Part shown: positions 14,494 to 18,974 of the stretch, one piece after another
Layout of the letters: each line of letters opens with the position of its first letter
Numbering within the stretch: the stretch's first letter is position 1
From: an uncultured Clostridium sp.
GTDB taxonomy: Bacteria; Cyanobacteriota; Vampirovibrionia; Gastranaerophilales; Gastranaerophilaceae
Length of the DNA stretch: 18,974 nucleotides
Direction: 5' to 3'
Assembly (NCBI GenBank): GCA_905212085.1
Contig: CAJMDF010000037.1
Coordinates: forward strand, 1 to 18,974
Position numbers and translations under genes: made by a program
Notes under the pieces: generated by a model
The model's database searches: none
The model's input: only the letters and a program-made list of their open reading frames with translations
What the model was told of the DNA's origin: nothing

Positions 14494-15549
14494 TTATAGT
14501 CTATTTTTTATTTCTTCAAAATTGTCACCGCCGTATTTTAAAAGAATTTCATTCAATAAAACACAGGCAATTCTATTTTCTGCAACAACCGAACAAGCCT
14601 CCACTGCACATGTATCAGAACGTTCAAAATGAGCTTCTGTTTGCTCCATATTCTTTAAATCTACGGTTTTTAGAGGTTTTCTCAAAGTCGGTATAGGTTT
14701 CATAACGGCTGTCACAACAATCGGTTCACCATTTGTCATACCACCTTCAATACCGCCTGCATTATTTGTTTTTCTTACAATTTTACCGTTTTCAAGATAC
14801 ATTTGATCGTGGAATTCACTTCCCATCATTTTATAAGCATTTTGATTACCTACAGAAACTGTTTTTACTGCAGGTATACTCATAACTGCCTGAGCAATTT
14901 TACCATCTAGCATTCTATCCCAATGCACAAATGAGCCTAGACCAATAGGCAAATTTTCATAAATAACTTCGAATTTCCCGCCTAAAGTATCTCCTGCTTC
15001 TTTTGCTTTGTCTATTTCATTTTTAAATTCTTCTTCAGTTGTACCTTGACCAATTTGAATTATTCTTGAATGACATTTTATATTAAACTGTTCAAGAATT
15101 TGTTTTGCTAAAGCACCAACTGCCACTTCTATTGCAGTTTTTCTTGCACTTGAACGTTCTAAAATGTTTCTCAAATCAGTTTGGTTATATTTTACGCTGC
15201 CTGCAAAATCAGCATGTCCGGGACGATATTTAGAAAAAGCTTTTTCTTCTGTAAAATCTTTTGGATCTGTACTCATAATCTTTTGCCAATTTTCAAAATC
15301 TTTGTTTTGAATAACAAGAGTGATAGGAGATCCTAACGTTTTTCCAAAACGGACTCCGGATGTAATTTCAACAGTATCTGATTCAATTTTCATACGTCCG
15401 CCGCGGCCATATCCGCCTTGACGGCGTTTTAATTCTTGATTGATAAAATCGGGATTTATTTCAAATCCCGAAGGTATTCCGTCTATAATTGCGGTCAAGC
15501 ATTTTCCATGGCTTTCTCCCGCTGTTAAAAATCTAAACTTTTCCAGCAT
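14494..15549 (-). CDS. aroC: Chorismate synthase
   Basis: Catalyses the last shikimate-pathway step, EPSP to chorismate, with reduced FMN, supplying precursors for aromatic amino acids, folate and quinones. It is 351 aa, normal for the bacterial form. Signatures are GESHG (11-15), RRQGGYGRGGRM (42-53), a flavin/substrate region RPGHADFAGSVKY (109-121), RSSARKT (132-138), GGIEGGMTNGEPI and KPIPTLRKPL, with RSDTCAVEACSVV near the end. The start is set by GAGG just before the ATG. It starts 13 bases after the stop of a small exported protein gene and is followed by a bioD-like gene. The three probably form one transcript, although no pathway link joins them. Confidence 0.97.
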   Translation of the reverse strand: MLEKFRFLTAGESHGKCLTAIIDGIPSGFEINPDFINQELKRRQGGYGRGGRMKIESDTVEITSGVRFGKTLGSPITLVIQNKDFENWQKIMSTDPKDFTEEKAFSKYRPGHADFAGSVKYNQTDLRNILERSSARKTAIEVAVGALAKQILEQFNIKCHSRIIQIGQGTTEEEFKNEIDKAKEAGDTLGGKFEVIYENLPIGLGSFVHWDRMLDGKIAQAVMSIPAVKTVSVGNQNAYKMMGSEFHDQMYLENGKIVRKTNNAGGIEGGMTNGEPIVVTAVMKPIPTLRKPLKTVDLKNMEQTEAHFERSDTCAVEACSVVAENRIACVLLNEILLKYGGDNFEEIKNRL

Positions 15550-15562
15550 AATCCTCTATAAT

Positions 15563-16045
15563 TTATTTTTTATTAGCGTATTTTAAGAAAATTTGTTCTT
15601 TTGTCTGCATTAATTCTTCTGTTATTTGCCATTTACCGTTGATTTTCTTAACTATCATATAAGTTTTAAGTTTATAAGTTTCACCTTTTGGCTGTCTTAA
15701 AGAACTTACTTTATAGGAACCGTTGCCTAAAGATTTTACAGTTACATTAGTATAAGTATTTTTGTAACCTCTCATTTTAGCTCCTGCTTGACCTATTTTC
15801 ATTTGTTTTATGTAAGTTGCAGTATTTGTAGACACATTAACTAATTCACCGTTTGGTTTTACAACCTGTCTTATAATTTTTGCATTAGGTGAATACATAC
15901 CTGCAACTGTCGGACTATATGAATTTGCAGCTGATACATAGCTGTTAAAGAAATTCAATGCCTCTTGAGCACTGTCTGCAAATGCTTGTAATCCTGTCAT
16001 TACAAACATTGTAAATACCATGAATATAGATAATAATTTTTTCAT
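15563..16045 (-). CDS. Small exported protein, NTF2/SnoaL-like fold likely
   Basis: 160 aa from the ATG at 16045, which has AAAGGA six bases upstream. An in-frame reading from 16075 would put ten residues before the signal and has no ribosome site. A Sec signal peptide KKLLSIFMVFTMFVMTGLQAFA is followed by a mature domain of about 135 residues. It begins AQEALNFFNSYVSAANS, continues with VAGMYSPNAKIIRQV, several beta strands, and closes with MIVKKINGKWQITEELMQT. A helix, a 'Y.p.A.i' segment and a final 'k.nGkWkI..e' strand is the pattern of NTF2-like domains. That assignment is by eye. Likely periplasmic. No catalytic residues are evident. It heads the aroC operon. Confidence 0.75.
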   Translation of the reverse strand: MKKLLSIFMVFTMFVMTGLQAFADSAQEALNFFNSYVSAANSYSPTVAGMYSPNAKIIRQVVKPNGELVNVSTNTATYIKQMKIGQAGAKMRGYKNTYTNVTVKSLGNGSYKVSSLRQPKGETYKLKTYMIVKKINGKWQITEELMQTKEQIFLKYANKK

Positions 16046-16112
16046 TTTTTTCCTTTCTACAACAAAATCTTCCAATTATAGAACGATTTACGTATAAATT
16101 TTGTTCATTCTA

Positions 16113-16121
16113 ATTATATCA
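16113..16121 (-). promoter_or_regulatory. Extended -10 promoter of the exported-protein/aroC/bioD operon
   Basis: TGATATAAT on the minus strand is an extended -10 box with a perfect TATAAT. It would start transcription about 60 bases before the ATG at 16045. The -35 region is poor, as is common for extended -10 promoters. A second TATAAT lies at 16080-16075, closer to the gene. Confidence 0.45.
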
Positions 16122-16169
16122 TATAAACGCTGAATGTCATTAAACGAAATATGTAGTAGAATTGAATGT

Positions 16170-17027
16170 ATGAATATGCAAGTTTTATCAGAATACTTAG
16201 ATTATCTTGAAATTGAAAAAGGTCTTGCTGAAAATACTCTAGAAGCATACAGGAGAGATTTGAGTGATTTTTTCGATTTTTGCGGAGAAATTGATATTAA
16301 CGATATTCAAAGATCAAAAATTAATACGTATGTCAGAAACCTGCATGAAAAGAAGTTTTCACCCACAAGTATTATGAGAAAAATTGCATCTCTTCGAGGA
16401 TTTTTCAAATGGAGTTGTGTAAATGAAATTACCAAAACTAACCCTGCACTTACTCTAGAACAACCAAAAATTCCTCAAAGACTTCCAAAAGTCATGACAA
16501 TAGAAGAAATTAATAATATCTTAAACCAAGATTTATCAAAGTTTCACAGGGTAATTATAGAACTTTTATACGGATGCGGACTTAGAGTATCTGAACTTGC
16601 GAATTTGAAAATTACTGATTACGATTTGAAAAGTAAATTTCTAGAATGTACAGGTAAAGGCTCAAAAGATAGACTTGTGCCGCTTGGGAAAAAAGCTATT
16701 CAGGCAATAAAAGACTTTTTACCTGAAAGAGATTACTTAATTTCAAAATACAACTTACAGACAAAATATCTTTTAATAAACGACAAAGGTAAAAAAGTAA
16801 CCCGTCAAGAAATCTACACATTTATCCATGAGCAGGGAAAAAAATTACACAAAGCAATCTCTCCGCACACACTGCGTCATAGTTTTGCAACTCACTTGTT
16901 AGAAAACGGAGCTGATTTGAGAGTTGTGCAAGAACTTTTAGGGCACAGTAATGTATCAACAACTCAATTGTATACACACATTAGCAAAAAGCGACTTAAA
17001 GAAGTTTATTTTGCTATTAATGGATAA
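16170..17027 (+). CDS. XerC/XerD-type tyrosine recombinase
   Basis: A 285-aa site-specific recombinase. The length, lack of phage-type extensions and housekeeping neighbours suggest the cellular Xer enzyme that resolves chromosome dimers at dif, not a phage integrase. The N-terminal core-binding domain has SEYLDYLEIEKGLAENTLEA. The catalytic residues are complete: Arg139 (GCGLRVSELANL), Lys163 (TGKGSKDRLVPLG), His233 and Arg236 (HTLRHSFATHLL), His259 (LLGHSNVSTTQ) and the nucleophile Tyr268 (QLYTH). The ATG at 16170 fits the family start. An in-frame ATG at 16134 would add 12 residues. No clear Shine-Dalgarno precedes either. It is divergent from the exported-protein operon and converges on the gene at 17034, with six bases between stops. 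XerC and XerD cannot be told apart here. No dif-like site was recognised. Confidence 0.93.
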   Translation: MNMQVLSEYLDYLEIEKGLAENTLEAYRRDLSDFFDFCGEIDINDIQRSKINTYVRNLHEKKFSPTSIMRKIASLRGFFKWSCVNEITKTNPALTLEQPKIPQRLPKVMTIEEINNILNQDLSKFHRVIIELLYGCGLRVSELANLKITDYDLKSKFLECTGKGSKDRLVPLGKKAIQAIKDFLPERDYLISKYNLQTKYLLINDKGKKVTRQEIYTFIHEQGKKLHKAISPHTLRHSFATHLLENGADLRVVQELLGHSNVSTTQLYTHISKKRLKEVYFAING

Positions 17028-17033
17028 ATAATT

Positions 17034-17630
17034 TTACTCTCCAATAGGTCTTATATATATTTTATTATTTTTTAATGCATTTACCATTTTTAAATATGTA
17101 TTAGTTTCAGGATCTAGATATTTAAAAGTATTAACATCAATACTTTCATCAGCTTTTTGAAGAAACATCATAAATCCATTATCAGACATATTCATTTCAT
17201 TAAAGCCTTTAGCATAATCTTCTGAAATTTTTCCGAATTCTTCTAGCATTGATTTTGGTGCACAACAAACTTTATCTCCAGGTTTTACGATACCTTTGTC
17301 ATACCAACCATCTACTATATTTTCTAAATATTCTTTTGAAAATTCTTTTGGTTTTTCAAGCATATCTTTTGTTGGACTTGGTAAACTATCTTTTGCCTTA
17401 GTTAATTGCTCAGCAGCTGTATCAACTGCTTTTGAATCAAGATGTTTTTTTACAAGCAAACCACCTATAACTATTGCTGCTGCTGCACCCAAACCTACTA
17501 AAGTCTTTTCAGTATTTGTCATACCTTTTTTACTTGTTTCACCTTTAGGAGAATTTGTTGTTGACGGTAAATCCCCTTTAAAAGAATTTACACTACTATT
17601 ATGATAAAAAGATGAAACTGGATATAACAT
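17034..17630 (-). CDS. Hypothetical protein with SFKG tag and N-terminal membrane segment
   Basis: Not recognised. 198 aa, ribosome site AAAGGT eight bases before the ATG. The first 18 residues are Ser/Asn/Tyr-rich and end SVNSFKG. A Ser/Thr/Lys/Gly linker follows, then one hydrophobic Gly/Ala stretch (about 43-60, KTLVGLGAAAAIVIGGLLV) and a Lys-rich flank. The remaining ~135 residues include ENIVDGWYDKGIVKPGDKV with a Cys-Cys pair, YAKGFNEMNMSDNGFMMF and LDPETNTYLKMVNALKNN. It has no classical signal peptide, because the tag lies before the hydrophobic part. The tag resembles that of the 10283-10915 protein. It is convergent with the recombinase gene. Function unknown. Confidence 0.75.
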   Translation of the reverse strand: MLYPVSSFYHNSSVNSFKGDLPSTTNSPKGETSKKGMTNTEKTLVGLGAAAAIVIGGLLVKKHLDSKAVDTAAEQLTKAKDSLPSPTKDMLEKPKEFSKEYLENIVDGWYDKGIVKPGDKVCCAPKSMLEEFGKISEDYAKGFNEMNMSDNGFMMFLQKADESIDVNTFKYLDPETNTYLKMVNALKNNKIYIRPIGE

Positions 17631-17742
17631 ATTACTACCTTTCTAAAAATTTACCTTGATACATTTATCAAAAATAAAAAACAATGAAATTTGCTTTATT
17701 TTTTTTCAAATGTAACAAAATATTAATAATATTGATATAGTT

Positions 17743-18864
17743 TTATCTTATTTGAACAGGCATAATCAAGCAAACATAATCTTCTTCGCTGTTAGGTTTG
17801 AACATTGTAGCTGACAATGGTGTATTAAGTCCGATTTTAACCTCATCAGAATCAATGTTTTTCAAAGCTTCCAACACAAATTTATAATTAAAAGCAATTG
17901 TCAATTCTTCTCCTGCGTAATCAATATCAATATTTTCTTCTGATTTCCCGGAATTAGGAGTATCAGCTGAAAGTTTTAAGTTATTATGGCTGAATTCTAG
18001 TTTAACGATACTTGTTTTTTCATTAACCATAATTGATACACGTTCCAGAGCTGATGTCATTTGAGAAACATTTACCAAAGCTTCTTTTGGACTTTCTGCA
18101 GGAATCAATTGATTATATTTAGGAAATTGACCTTCCAATAATCTAGAAATAGTTGTTGTTTTTTCTGATTTAATTATTAATCTTGATTTTTCTGTGTAAA
18201 TTTTTACAGAATCTTCATCAATGAAACTACTCATTTTAATAAATTCGTTCAAAGTCTTTGATGGAATAATCAATTGTTTAGAGTGATTGTCTTTATTATC
18301 AATAGTTTCACGAACTCTAGCTAAGCGGTTACCATCAGTTGATGCAATTTCCATTATGTTTTCTGAAATATCGCATACAATACCTGATAAAAGATTGCTA
18401 GTTTCATAACTTGCAGCAGCAAAACCTGCTTGTTTCACAGCTTTTACAAAAGGTCTGATTTCAATTTCAAAACCTTCTTCATCATTCACATTAATTGTAG
18501 AAAATTCAGGAGGAAATTCTGAAGCAGAAATACCGATTATATCAAACTTTGAGTTTTGACAAGTGATATTAACAGATGTTTCACCCTCGTTCATTTCAAA
18601 TGTAATTAACTTGTCACCAAGCTTGGAAACTATTTCATTGAGAGTCTTTGAAGGTAATGTGATTTTTCCTTCTTCTTCAACTTGAGCATCAACTTCAGCA
18701 ATTACTGTCAAATCTAAATCTGTTGCAACTAATTTGATTGTACTTTGATTAATTGTTTCAATCAAGATATTCAAAAGTACAGGCTGCAGAGCTTTCATAG
18801 ATGTAGCTCTTTCAACAATTTTAATCCCGTTATATAAATCTTCTTTTTTTACAACAAATTTCAT
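17743..18864 (-). CDS. dnaN: DNA polymerase III beta subunit (sliding clamp)
   Basis: The ring-shaped processivity clamp that tethers DNA polymerase to the template and recruits repair factors through its hydrophobic pocket. 373 aa, within the family's usual range. Three homologous domains of about 120 residues each are discernible. Motifs include MKFVVKKEDLYNGIKIV at the start, PVLLNILIET, LPSKTLNEIVSKL, GQFPKYNQLIPAES in the middle domain, YAGEELTIAFNYKFVLEAL and the C-terminal CLIMPVQIR, where bacterial clamps usually end in MP.R. The ribosome site GGGGAG and a TATAAT box lie upstream. dnaA is not within the window on the upstream side (the remaining 110 bases are non-coding), so the classical dnaA-dnaN pairing is not shown. 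Confidence 0.97.
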   Translation of the reverse strand: MKFVVKKEDLYNGIKIVERATSMKALQPVLLNILIETINQSTIKLVATDLDLTVIAEVDAQVEEEGKITLPSKTLNEIVSKLGDKLITFEMNEGETSVNITCQNSKFDIIGISASEFPPEFSTINVNDEEGFEIEIRPFVKAVKQAGFAAASYETSNLLSGIVCDISENIMEIASTDGNRLARVRETIDNKDNHSKQLIIPSKTLNEFIKMSSFIDEDSVKIYTEKSRLIIKSEKTTTISRLLEGQFPKYNQLIPAESPKEALVNVSQMTSALERVSIMVNEKTSIVKLEFSHNNLKLSADTPNSGKSEENIDIDYAGEELTIAFNYKFVLEALKNIDSDEVKIGLNTPLSATMFKPNSEEDYVCLIMPVQIR

Positions 18865-18872
18865 AATTTTTA

Positions 18873-18905
18873 CTCCCCGATTTTATATTCTATAATTTGA
18901 TTATA
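18873..18905 (-). promoter_or_regulatory. Leader of dnaN: -10 box and ribosome binding site
   Basis: On the minus strand TATAAT (18905-18900) is followed by a leader of about 28 bases and GGGGAG (18878-18873), eight bases before the ATG at 18864. The -35 is weak (TTCTTT at 18927-18922). This suggests dnaN has its own promoter rather than being read only from an upstream gene. Confidence 0.5.
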
Positions 18906-18974
18906 TCCGTTGAAAATTCAAAAAGAATAGAATAATACAAAAACTTTACTTTTTAAGTTTTAAACAATTGAATT

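Overview
The window is low-GC (roughly 30%) bacterial chromosome from an organism with a Gram-negative-type envelope. It encodes a TolC-like outer-membrane channel, an SLH-domain surface protein, type IV pilin-like N-termini and a single XerC/D-type recombinase. The SLH protein, the prepilin of the FTLAE type, and small hypothetical proteins whose N-termini end in an F-x-G-like tag all point to a gut member of the Vampirovibrionia/Melainabacteria (Gastranaerophilales). That placement is by resemblance only and was not tested by phylogeny.

Layout. Positions 1-116 (minus) hold the 5' end of a prepilin-like gene. It has a near-consensus promoter and a strong Shine-Dalgarno, but a run of nine G puts its start out of frame with the pilin helix. 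Next is a lipoprotein solute-binding protein for polar amino acids (199-978, minus). A large exported protein with a Cys-rich N-terminus and three SLH domains follows (1219-3249, plus), with a hairpin in its leader and a clear terminator. Positions 3375-9694 form an efflux island. On the minus strand the order of transcription is marR, emrA-like adaptor, then two emrB/DHA2 transporters. A tolC-like gene runs divergently, and a long inverted repeat between marR and tolC is the likely operator. Together these would make an envelope-spanning tripartite pump with two alternative inner-membrane parts, controlled by one MarR repressor.

Positions 9695-11226 are the least ordinary part. They hold two imperfect copies of a ~108-bp repeat and a fragment of a third, coding-like relics, one hypothetical gene and a large imperfect inverted repeat.

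Positions 11227-18864 are mostly housekeeping genes on the minus strand. A small operon carries a 53-aa gene, a 165-aa gene and prmC, the first two overlapping by one base at TAATG. Then come a membrane-anchored hypothetical, and an operon of a small exported protein, aroC (chorismate synthase) and a bioD-like gene whose P-loop is degenerate. A xerC/D-like recombinase (plus), another hypothetical with a membrane segment, and dnaN close the window.

No tRNA, rRNA, CRISPR array or intact insertion sequence was seen. The strongest candidates for something undescribed are the G-tract prepilin switch, the repeat-rich segment at 9.7-11.2 kb, and the small proteins sharing an N-terminal tag.
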